From assembly GCA_023386885.1 (NCBI GenBank), contig JAEWIX010000001.1, positions 21,361 through 85,360 of the forward strand: 64,000 bases of DNA, in the 5' to 3' direction. This DNA is from Pseudomonadota bacterium. GTDB taxonomy: Bacteria > Pseudomonadota > Alphaproteobacteria > Rhizobiales > Xanthobacteraceae. The position numbers and the translations under genes were made by a program. The notes under the pieces were generated by a model. That model was not told the DNA's origin. It searched no databases and was given only the letters and a program-made list of their open reading frames with translations. Shown piece after piece: positions 32,316 through 40,066 of the stretch; position 1 is the stretch's first letter; every line of letters starts with the position of its first letter.

Positions 32316-34201
32316 TCCGCGCCCTCCGTCTGCGTCGCACGCGACGAGCCGCGTTTGAGAAACGACAGCTTGCCGCTCTCAAGGAAACTGCCGAAAGTGC
32401 CGACGATTCCCTTGGGAAAGGCGACCACGATCAGCACGATGATGGCGCCCATCACCAGCTTCGAGAGTTCGGTGTAGCTCACCAGCCAGATGCTTAGCGC
32501 CTTGTAGACAATAGCGCCGACGACGGCGCCGGAGACCGTTTCGACGCCGCCCAGCAGCACCATCACCAACGAATCCACCGACAACGCGATGCCGGCATTG
32601 TCGGGAAACACGCTGCCCTTGAGATAGGCGAACAGCGCACCGGCGAGGGCAGCGAAGGTACCGGCGATCACGAACGCGGTCCATTGAACGCGCTTGCTGT
32701 TGATGCCGACGGCTTCGCTACGCAATCCGGAATCCCGCGTCGCCCGCAACGCATAGCCGAACGGCGAGAACACCAACACGCGCAGGATCACGATCGAGAT
32801 CCCGGTGATAGCGAGAGAAAGCCAGTAGAACCGCGCCGGCGTCGCCACCAATGCCGCCGGCCACACGCCGAGAATGCCGTTATCGCCGCCGGTGACCTCG
32901 ACCCATTGGAATGCGATCGACCAAACGATCTGCGCGAAAGCCAGCGTCAGCATGGCGAAATAGACGCCGGACAGTTGCACCGAGAACCAACCGAAGATGA
33001 TCGCACCGAACAGTCCGAGCAGCGGTCCGAGCAACAGACAGGCGATCATCGGCAGGCCGGCGAGTTTGGCAAGAAATGCCACGCCGTAAGCGCCGAGCCC
33101 GAAGTAAGCGGCGTGACCGAACGAGGCCATGCCGCCCACCGACATCAGGAAATGCAGACTGACCGCGAAGATCACGAAGATCGCGATCTCCGCGCCGACG
33201 ATCAGCGCGTAGTTGCTGCCGAGTAATGGCAACGCCGCAGCAAGAACCAGCACGCCGAGCGACATCAGCCGTGCTTGCGCCGACAGCGGCTGCCATGGCC
33301 GAACCGCCAGGCCCGGCGTCTGCCGCGCGGCGGCTTCCGGCTTTCCGAACAGGCCCCAAGGCCGCACGATCAGCACCACCGCCATCACCAAGAAGACCAG
33401 GATGATGGAAATCTTCGGAAAGATCAGGATACCGAATGCATTCAGTTCCGACACCAGGACGGCGGCAACGAACGCCCCGGTGATGCTGCCCAATCCACCG
33501 ATGACGACGACGACGAACACATCGACGATGATGCGCAGGTCCATGGTGTGATTGACCGCGTCGCGCGGAATTTGTAGTGCGCCGCCAAGAGCGGCAAGGA
33601 AAACGCCGAGCGCGAACACGCTGGTGAACAGCCATTTCTGATTGACGCCGAGCGCAGCCACCATGTCGCGATCCTGCGTCGCGGCGCGTACCAGCACGCC
33701 CCATCGCGTGCGATGAAACAATAACCACAGCGCGCCGAGTACCACCGGCCCGAGGATCATCAGCAACACGTCGTAAGTGGGGATCGCCTGACCGAAGAAA
33801 TCGAACGCGCCGCGTAGTCCCGGCGCGCGACGGCCAAGCAGATCGTCAGGCCCCCAGATCAGCACCGCGAGATCTTCGACCATCAGGGTCAAACCGAAGG
33901 TCGCGAGCAGTTGGAACAGTTCAGGCGAGCGATAGATGCGGCGAAGCAGCAGCATTTCGACCAGCACGCCGATGGCCGCGACGATCACCGCCGCGAGAAC
34001 GATGCCGCCCCAGAAGCCGAACGTGCCGGACAGCCGCTCGGTGAGCGAGAAGGCGACATAAGCACCCAGCATATAGAACGCGCCGTGAGCGAAATTCACG
34101 ATGCGGGTAACGCCGAAAATAATCGACAGTCCGGACGCGACGAGAAACAGCGCCGCAGCACTGGCAAGTCCGGAAAGAAATTGAGCGACATAAAAACTCA
34201 T
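32312..34201 (-). CDS. livHM: Fused Liv-type permease (LivH-LivM)
   Basis: 629 residues, double the usual size: residues about 1-290 match LivH (first signature SGLSIIFGVTRIVNFAHGAFYMLGAYVAF) and about 310-629 match LivM (SVGGMASFGHAAYFGLGAYG and the EAA-like loop RDSGLRSEAVGINSKRVQW). A linker of about 20 residues with Arg/Gln joins the halves. Separate livH and livM genes are the norm, so this is a natural fusion. It should form the complete channel for LivG/LivF. Confidence 0.92.
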   Translation of the reverse strand: MSFYVAQFLSGLASAAALFLVASGLSIIFGVTRIVNFAHGAFYMLGAYVAFSLTERLSGTFGFWGGIVLAAVIVAAIGVLVEMLLLRRIYRSPELFQLLATFGLTLMVEDLAVLIWGPDDLLGRRAPGLRGAFDFFGQAIPTYDVLLMILGPVVLGALWLLFHRTRWGVLVRAATQDRDMVAALGVNQKWLFTSVFALGVFLAALGGALQIPRDAVNHTMDLRIIVDVFVVVVIGGLGSITGAFVAAVLVSELNAFGILIFPKISIILVFLVMAVVLIVRPWGLFGKPEAAARQTPGLAVRPWQPLSAQARLMSLGVLVLAAALPLLGSNYALIVGAEIAIFVIFAVSLHFLMSVGGMASFGHAAYFGLGAYGVAFLAKLAGLPMIACLLLGPLLGLFGAIIFGWFSVQLSGVYFAMLTLAFAQIVWSIAFQWVEVTGGDNGILGVWPAALVATPARFYWLSLAITGISIVILRVLVFSPFGYALRATRDSGLRSEAVGINSKRVQWTAFVIAGTFAALAGALFAYLKGSVFPDNAGIALSVDSLVMVLLGGVETVSGAVVGAIVYKALSIWLVSYTELSKLVMGAIIVLIVVAFPKGIVGTFGSFLESGKLSFLKRGSSRATQTEGAE

Positions 34202-34324
34202 CGGGCCTGCCCGGCAGGGTGACGGTCGAGGGCGACTATCATCCGGTCATTGGAGAGAACAAACAGCCATTGCGGTGTCGATAGGACGATGGCCGGAGCG
34301 TCACGCTCCGGCCATCGGGCCTCA

Positions 34325-35545
34325 TCAATCCTTCGGCCGTTCCTTGGCGACATCGGCTTCGCTCGGCAGGAAGTCCTTACCGTCGCGATAGACCGTATCG
34401 ACCATGACACCCTTGCCGTCCTTCACCGCGGTCTTGCCGACGAACGCTCCCAGCGTCGCCTGATGGTCGCTCTTGCGGAAGGTGATCTCGCCGAACGGCG
34501 AGCCGAGCTTGATGCCTTCGGCGGCCGCAATCAGCTTGTCGGTGTCGGTCGAATTGGCCTTCGCCAGAATCGCGGCGGCGGCCTTGATGGTGCCGTAACC
34601 GACGACCGAGCCGAGACGCGGATAGTCGTTGAACTTCGCCTGATACGCCTTCAGGAACTTGTCGTGATCGGCGGTCTTGATGTCGTACCAGGGATAACCC
34701 GTCACGATCCATCCGGTCGGCGTTTCGTCCTTGAGCGGATCGAGATATTCCGGCTCACCGGTCAGGAAGCTCACCACCGACTTGCCCTTGAACAGGCCGC
34801 GCGTGTTGCCTTCGCGCACGAACTTGACGAGGTCCGGACCGAACTCGACATTGAGGATGGCTTCCGGATTGGTCGCCGCAAGCGCCTGCACCACCGGACC
34901 CGCATCGATCTTGCCGAGCGGCGGCCACTGTTCGCCGACCCACTGAATGTCCGGTCGCTTCTTCGATAGGAGTTCCTTGAACACCGCGACTGCCGACTGA
35001 CCGTATTCGTAATTCGGCGCCACCGTCGCCCAACGCTTGGCCGGCAGCTTCGCGGCTTCGTCCGCCAGCATCGCTGCCTGCATGTAGTTCGACGGGCGCA
35101 GCCGGAATGTATATCGGTTGCCCTTCGACATCGTGATGGCGTCGGTCAGCGGCTCGGCGGCGAGGAAGAACACTTTCTTCTGCTTGGCGAAGTCGCTCAC
35201 CGCGAGGCCGATATGCGAGAAGAAGGTGCCTGTGAGCATCACCACCTTTTCGCTGGCCACCAGTTCGTTGGCGGCGGTGACCGCATCGGCCGGTTTGCCG
35301 CCGTCGTCCTTCGACACCACAACGAGCTTCTTGCCGTTGATGCCGCCCGCCGCGTTGACTTCCTCCACCGCGAGTTGCCAACCCTTGCGATAAGGCTCGG
35401 TGAACGACGGCAGCGCCGAGTAACTGTTGATCTCGCCGATCTTGATTTCGTCCTGCGCGAACGCAGCCGTCCTCGCACCGGTCGTCATCGCAGCGGCCGT
35501 CAGACCCGCCAGAACGATGCCGAGAAGTCCACCCTGTCGTCGCAT
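34325..35545 (-). CDS. Liv-type ABC transporter substrate-binding protein
   Basis: 406 residues; signal peptide 1-32 (cleavage after AFAQ), then DEIKIGEINSYSALPSFTEPYRKGWQLAVEEVNAAGG, the normal first strand and helix of this fold. ATG 35545 has GGAGG upstream; the longer frame to 35590 is not needed. It stands in front of livHM-livG-livF, giving a complete uptake system. Because it sits inside the nicotinate locus, a pyridine carboxylate or a related acid is a reasonable ligand, but the sequence does not prove it. Confidence 0.9.
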   Translation of the reverse strand: MRRQGGLLGIVLAGLTAAAMTTGARTAAFAQDEIKIGEINSYSALPSFTEPYRKGWQLAVEEVNAAGGINGKKLVVVSKDDGGKPADAVTAANELVASEKVVMLTGTFFSHIGLAVSDFAKQKKVFFLAAEPLTDAITMSKGNRYTFRLRPSNYMQAAMLADEAAKLPAKRWATVAPNYEYGQSAVAVFKELLSKKRPDIQWVGEQWPPLGKIDAGPVVQALAATNPEAILNVEFGPDLVKFVREGNTRGLFKGKSVVSFLTGEPEYLDPLKDETPTGWIVTGYPWYDIKTADHDKFLKAYQAKFNDYPRLGSVVGYGTIKAAAAILAKANSTDTDKLIAAAEGIKLGSPFGEITFRKSDHQATLGAFVGKTAVKDGKGVMVDTVYRDGKDFLPSEADVAKERPKD

Positions 35546-35660
35546 TCCATCCTCCACTGTTGGAAGGGACGTTTCGTCCCTACGGTGCATCTTCGTCCAT
35601 CCGCTTGTAACCGATGGGATGGTTCGAAGCAGTTCTATTTTTCAGGCAGGCCGGCGCAAA

Positions 35661-36245
35661 TTAACGCAAGCCATCCTCGCCCTTGATCTCGCTGTGCTTC
35701 AACCCGCCGACCCGCGGCAACGGACGACCGCTGTCGGTGACGGCAACCGCGACCATGATCTCGTTGGCGCGCGGCGCATCGTTGATCTGCACTTCCATAC
35801 CGTCGAAGTGGCTGCGCACGAACGCCGCGTCCTTATGTCCCAACGGAACATCGAGCACGGTGCCGAGACCGCCGCGCTTTTTCGACGACGGAATCAACGC
35901 CGCACCTTTGGTCAGAACTTTACGAAACGGCGCACCGAGCTTCGGATGCAGGATCGCAGCGGCATGTTCGAGTTCGCCGTTCTCACCGACCGCCGCTGCC
36001 TTGCCGTAGCTCTGCACGTTACCGCCGTCGATGCCGAGCGCCGCAACGGCGCGTTTCGCCAGCAGGTCGCCAAGCTCCTCGCCGACGTCCATCAGCGGCG
36101 CCAGATCATCGACATATTGTCCGGCGAAGGGATTCTCGATCACTGCGATCGCGGCAGCGCGCCGCGTCGGTGGGCTCACAGCATGGCCGCCCTCCTGCAG
36201 AGTTTCTTCAACCACCGTGACGATTTTGCGAATCCGAACACTCAT
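35661..36245 (-). CDS. DUF1185 (AA_synth) family protein, copy 2
   Basis: 194 residues. Motifs shared with the copy upstream: VVEETLQEGGHAVSPPTRRAA, IENPFAGQYVDDLAPLMDVGEELG, and a SHFDGMEVQINDAPRANE block. The fold of this family was described as a variant of the Bacillus chorismate mutase fold with a suggested role in amino acid metabolism; no activity is established that I know of. The ATG overlaps the stop of copy 1. Identity between the copies is clearly moderate, so they likely form a heteromer or have split functions. Confidence 0.85.
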   Translation of the reverse strand: MSVRIRKIVTVVEETLQEGGHAVSPPTRRAAAIAVIENPFAGQYVDDLAPLMDVGEELGDLLAKRAVAALGIDGGNVQSYGKAAAVGENGELEHAAAILHPKLGAPFRKVLTKGAALIPSSKKRGGLGTVLDVPLGHKDAAFVRSHFDGMEVQINDAPRANEIMVAVAVTDSGRPLPRVGGLKHSEIKGEDGLR

Positions 36246-36826
36246 CGCAGTCCATCCTGTCCCTTGATCTCGCTCGCTTTCAGGCCGCCGACGCGCGCGT
36301 GAATCCGCGACCCCGTCGTCATCACCAGCGCCAGCAGCAACTCGTCTGCGCGTGGTGCATCATTGATGCCCACTTCCATCGCATCGAAATGCGAACGCAC
36401 ATACGAAGCATTGATATGCGTCACCGGCACGTCGAGCCGTGTGCCTGGCCCGCCGACTTTCTTTGCCGACGGCACGATGGCTTTGGCCTCGCCGAGAATC
36501 GCGCGCATCGCGTAACCACCCGGCACATGCCACAGCGCGCCATGCTCCAGTTCGCCGGCCGAACCGACGATGGCGCCCTTGCCGTAACCTTGAATGCGCG
36601 AAGGATCATCGCCCAACGCTTTCAGCAGACTGCGCGCCATCTCGACGCCGAGCGGATTCAAATCGTCCATGAAGCCGGCGATGTCTTCGACGTAACGCCC
36701 GGCGAACGGATCGCGGATCACCGCGAGCGCCGCGCCACGCAGCAGCGGCTGCGCCGGCGGCGGGCCGCCCTCGTGCAGAATTTCTTCGACAATGATGACA
36801 CGCTTGCGAAGGACGACTTCAGGCAT
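36242..36826 (-). CDS. DUF1185 (AA_synth) family protein, copy 1
   Basis: 194 residues, the same length as its downstream paralog. It has KRVIIVEEILHEGGPPPAQPLLRGAALAVI at the start, IRDPFAGRYVEDIAGF, GAIVGSAGELEHGALWH, and the closing VRSHFDAMEVGINDAPRADELLLAL. The gene overlaps the UPF0280 gene by eight bases and the second copy by four, so all are made from one message behind hnr. This conserved coupling suggests a step or an assembly function in nicotinate catabolism; the exact one is unknown. Confidence 0.85.
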   Translation of the reverse strand: MPEVVLRKRVIIVEEILHEGGPPPAQPLLRGAALAVIRDPFAGRYVEDIAGFMDDLNPLGVEMARSLLKALGDDPSRIQGYGKGAIVGSAGELEHGALWHVPGGYAMRAILGEAKAIVPSAKKVGGPGTRLDVPVTHINASYVRSHFDAMEVGINDAPRADELLLALVMTTGSRIHARVGGLKASEIKGQDGLR

Positions 36827-37736
36827 CGATCAGGTTTCCAATTGGCGGCGTCATTGCCGCACGTGAATGCGATATGTCGAATACGCGCGCATGAGAGGGC
36901 GCAACGATCTGCATCTCGCCCTGCAGACACAGCGCAGCACCTTCGATCAGGCCGCGTGATAACAGTTCGCGCGCGTAAACCGCGCCCGCTTCCAGCGCCA
37001 ACGTCACTTCACCATGTGTCAACGGCGCGACATCGCGGGTGACGAGACGCTCTCCGAGATCGTTGTCGGGTTGAATGTCGCATGCCGGCACGCGCACGAT
37101 GCCGGGATGTCCAGGCAGATCGACGGCGTTGGCGATCATCGTCGCCGCCGCATCGGCTTGCGACGGGGTTCGCGCAAGCACGGTCACCGCATCGGCAATG
37201 CCGAGCGAGAAGCTGCGGCCGTGGCGGCCGCTGGTGGCGATGCCGCGCACAACGCTATCGGCATCAACAATGGTTTTACCTGCAAGCGTCGGCGGGTCGA
37301 CATGCGCGACCAGCCCGACCGTGAAGCATTGCCCTGATGACAGATGCAGCGCGATATCGCCACCGTTGTTGACATAGGCGCGTGCCAGCGTCGCCGCGCG
37401 GGTCATCGCGCTCAACACCTCTTCCGCGACCGCGCCAGCGACTGCCGCCATCGGGGTGATGAAATGGGTGCCGGCATAGGGCAGAACGGCGGCGTGCATC
37501 CGCCGCGCGACTACGCCTTTGAGGCTCGGGATTCTTGCGGCATTCTGGCGGCGAAGTTCAGGCAGTTCGTCACAAAGCCTGTCCAGCAATCCCGTGAACG
37601 ATTCGGCTGCCGCGGCGTAGGCGATCTCGACTTCGGCGCGGTCGCCGCACGCTTCGATCACCAGATCGATGGGACCATCCTGCAAGTGCAGACGGCGGCC
37701 GTCCAGCAACAGCGCGATCTGCGGACGGCGCATCAT
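36819..37736 (-). CDS. UPF0280 protein, candidate flavin transferase for Hnr
   Basis: 305 residues. The Gly/Ala-rich centre (TPMAAVAGAVAEEVLSAM, then YVNNGGDIALHLSSGQ) is the core of UPF0280 (DUF375) proteins; the paired AVAGA and NNGGD segments recall the ApbE flavin-transferase fold, and a solved UPF0280 structure was, as I recall, classed as ApbE-like. The N-terminal part before MMRRPQI in the open frame is a shadow of hnr. It overlaps the hnr stop (ATGA). Since Hnr of E. barkeri has covalently bound flavin, flavinylation of Hnr is an attractive role, but it is inference. Confidence 0.8.
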   Translation of the reverse strand: MMRRPQIALLLDGRRLHLQDGPIDLVIEACGDRAEVEIAYAAAAESFTGLLDRLCDELPELRRQNAARIPSLKGVVARRMHAAVLPYAGTHFITPMAAVAGAVAEEVLSAMTRAATLARAYVNNGGDIALHLSSGQCFTVGLVAHVDPPTLAGKTIVDADSVVRGIATSGRHGRSFSLGIADAVTVLARTPSQADAAATMIANAVDLPGHPGIVRVPACDIQPDNDLGERLVTRDVAPLTHGEVTLALEAGAVYARELLSRGLIEGAALCLQGEMQIVAPSHARVFDISHSRAAMTPPIGNLIDA

Positions 37737-39202
37737 TGCGGCTTGTCCTTCTTCAGCACGACCGGCGCGTTGCGCACTTCGGTGTCGCTGGTCAGGGACG
37801 ACAGCGGCCGCACGTAGTCCATGTGACCGCCGAGCGCGGCGTAATCGGACAGTCGCAAGGTGAATTCGATCGGCGCGACCAGCGCGGGCGTCGGCACGTA
37901 GCCGAACGCGCCGGCGGGCATCTGCGTCACGTCGACCATGAAGGTGATGCCGCCGCCCGGCCAGACATAGACCGGCGCGCCGCCGCTGGTCACCGACGTC
38001 AGCGAGTCCTTCACCGAACGCGTCAGCCGCACCGGATTGTCGGTGACACCGGCGCGCAGCGATCCGCCGGCACCGCCCATGAACAACACGGTGCACAGCG
38101 CCGGTTCGCAGTTTTCCTGAATTCGTTCGACCGATTGCTGGAGAACATCCGGCAGCGGCTTCTCGATCGGTTGAAGCGCTTCGTCGAGTTCGAAATAGGC
38201 TGAGTGTTCGCCGGTGGTGGAGACCATCAGCATCCGCGCGCCGGGCTTGGCGACCTTCGGATTGAACGGCCCGAGTATGGTGAGCGGATCGGAAATCTGC
38301 GTGCCGCCCCAACCGGTGCCGGGTTCGGCGACCTGGAAGTAACGGCCCGGCGTCGAGCGCCGGCCTTTCATCTTGATACCGGTCTCGGGAATGTCGAGCA
38401 GCTTGCCGGCCTGATGCTCCGACAGCACGCCCGTGATGTGATCGTCGACGACGACGACCTCGTCGACCTTGCCCTGCCACTGTTTCGCGAACATGCCGAT
38501 TGTGGCGGAGCCGCAGCCGACGCGCATCCGCACTTCCGGCACGCCGTTGACGATGGGCGCCTGCCCGGCCTGCACCACCACGCTCGCGCCGCCGTCGATG
38601 GTGAGTTCGACGGCCTTGCCGTTGCAGAGGTCCATCAACGCGTCGCAGGTGACGCGGCCTTCCTTTTTCGAGCCGCCGGTGAGATGATGCACGCCGCCGA
38701 GCGAGAGCATCTGCGAGCCGTATTCGCCGGTGGTGACGTGACCGATGGCCTCGCCGTCGGCGCGCACCGTCGCGGTTTCCGGGCCGAGAAAACGGTCGGT
38801 GTCGATCTTCACCTTGACGCCGCAGTAACTGAAGATGCCTTCGGTCACCACCGTGACCATATCGACGCCGTCGATCTCCGACGACACGATGAACGGCGCG
38901 GGTTTGTAATCGGGATAGGTCGTTCCGGCGCCGATGGCGGTGACCATCACGTCGCGGCCGGAGACCAGCTTGCCGTCCCACTCGCCGGACTTCTGGAACG
39001 GCACCACCGCGCCGCCCTGCGACACCGTGCGCTGAAGCACGACATGCGGATCGACGCGCACCAGGGTGCCGGCATCGTTGGCGTAGCGATCGCACGCGCC
39101 GGACGCGCCCGGCTTGATGTAGCACATCACCGGACAGGCATCGCAGCGGATCTTGTCGCCGTCGGTGGCGACCGCTGCTATCGGCGAGCCTTCATTCATC
39201 AT
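37733..39202 (-). CDS. hnr: 6-hydroxynicotinate reductase (ferredoxin-dependent)
   Basis: 489 residues from ATG 39202 (GTG 39208 is an alternative). An N-terminal iron-sulfur motif has Cys20, Cys23, Cys27 and Cys37 (CDACPVMC with a later Cys). Further cysteines at 127, 186, 193 and 230 could hold more clusters. Near the C-terminus DSLTSVTS (399-406) resembles the D-x-x-[ST]-G-A-T flavinylation motif. The E. barkeri enzyme carries a covalent flavin and several iron-sulfur clusters and reduces 6-hydroxynicotinate to the tetrahydro-oxo form with ferredoxin. Length and neighbours fit. First gene of a leftward operon, divergent from nicA. Confidence 0.85.
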   Translation of the reverse strand: MMNEGSPIAAVATDGDKIRCDACPVMCYIKPGASGACDRYANDAGTLVRVDPHVVLQRTVSQGGAVVPFQKSGEWDGKLVSGRDVMVTAIGAGTTYPDYKPAPFIVSSEIDGVDMVTVVTEGIFSYCGVKVKIDTDRFLGPETATVRADGEAIGHVTTGEYGSQMLSLGGVHHLTGGSKKEGRVTCDALMDLCNGKAVELTIDGGASVVVQAGQAPIVNGVPEVRMRVGCGSATIGMFAKQWQGKVDEVVVVDDHITGVLSEHQAGKLLDIPETGIKMKGRRSTPGRYFQVAEPGTGWGGTQISDPLTILGPFNPKVAKPGARMLMVSTTGEHSAYFELDEALQPIEKPLPDVLQQSVERIQENCEPALCTVLFMGGAGGSLRAGVTDNPVRLTRSVKDSLTSVTSGGAPVYVWPGGGITFMVDVTQMPAGAFGYVPTPALVAPIEFTLRLSDYAALGGHMDYVRPLSSLTSDTEVRNAPVVLKKDKPQ

Positions 39203-39322
39203 CCGCACAATCCGCGAGCGAAAACTGACGAGTCAAAGAATGGTTGCGGGCGCCGCTGTTACGACGACGGCATGTCCCGCGCATCTCCATCCCTGCCGCG
39301 TCCGGCTCCGCCGGCTGTATCA

Positions 39323-39334
39323 TTCGTACACGAA
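39323..39334. promoter_or_regulatory. Operator-like palindrome near hnr
   Basis: TTCGTACACGAA: TTCG and CGAA are inverted around TACA. It lies about 120 bp before hnr and matches TTNGTAYACNAA. Confidence 0.55.
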
Positions 39335-39505
39335 CGATCTTGGAGGCGACCTTAGAAACTGTCAAGCCGGCGAATGCGCAAAATCTCGTGCCTCGCTTTG
39401 TCTTCGCACTGCACCCAAAATGGGCAACGCAGCAATCCATCGCTTATGCCGCTCTTCAGCGGACGCACAATCCGTCGCAGCACGCCAACGTGGCCGATCC
39501 TTGCA

Positions 39506-39521
39506 CGTTTGTACACAAACG
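39506..39521. promoter_or_regulatory. Operator-like palindrome near nicA
   Basis: CGTTTGTACACAAACG: six-base arms around TACA, 62 bp before the nicA start. Same TTNGTAYACNAA core as at 27825 and 39323. The rest of 39203-39583 is non-coding and must hold both divergent promoters. Confidence 0.6.
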
Positions 39522-39583
39522 GTATTCTCGGTGCATCAGTTTCGGCGGATTTGCCATCACCTTCTCGCAGCACGGTCGTGACA

Positions 39584-40066
39584 ATGACTTCAGACCCGAT
39601 CCGCCTGACCGTCAATGGCAAAAGCCACAACATCGCGGCAGCAGCAGACACGCCGCTGCTCTATATCCTGCGCAACGATCTTGAACTCAACAGCCCGAAG
39701 TACGGTTGCGGGCTCGGCGAATGCGGCGCGTGCACGGTGATCGTCGACGGCGTCGCCGCGCGCTCCTGCGTGCTGCCGCTCTCAGCCTGCGCGGGACGCG
39801 ATATCACCACGCTGGAAGGGTTGGGCTCGCGCGAGCGGCCGGATCCGTTGCAGGCGGCATTCGTCAAACATCAGGCGGCGCAGTGCGGTTATTGCCTCAA
39901 CGGCATGATCATGACCGCGAAGGCGCTGTTGTTACGCAATCCGCATCCCTCCGAACAGGAGATCAAGCAGGCGCTGCGCTACAATCTGTGCCGCTGCGGT
40001 ACCCACGTGGAGATTCTCGCCGCAGTGATGACGGCGGCGGGAGGCGCGGCCGATGCGACGCACTGA
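39584..40066 (+). CDS. nicA: Nicotinate dehydrogenase, [2Fe-2S] subunit NicA
   Basis: 160 residues, normal for NicA. The plant-type cluster is at CGLGECGACTVIVDG with its last ligand in ARSC (residues about 43-63), and the second cluster uses CGYC and CRCG (residues about 104-140). It passes electrons from the molybdenum site to the cytochrome domains of NicB. The reaction is hydroxylation of nicotinate at C6 with water. ATG 39584 gives the standard N-terminus; a longer frame exists but runs over the operator. It overlaps nicB by 14 bases. No FAD subunit is present, as expected for this type. Confidence 0.92.
   Translation: MTSDPIRLTVNGKSHNIAAAADTPLLYILRNDLELNSPKYGCGLGECGACTVIVDGVAARSCVLPLSACAGRDITTLEGLGSRERPDPLQAAFVKHQAAQCGYCLNGMIMTAKALLLRNPHPSEQEIKQALRYNLCRCGTHVEILAAVMTAAGGAADATH

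Noticed and set aside
37737..39125. N-terminal extension of the UPF0280 frame over the hnr gene
   Set aside because: Arg-rich, low-complexity text lying opposite in frame to hnr; the ATG overlapping the hnr stop gives the right family length.
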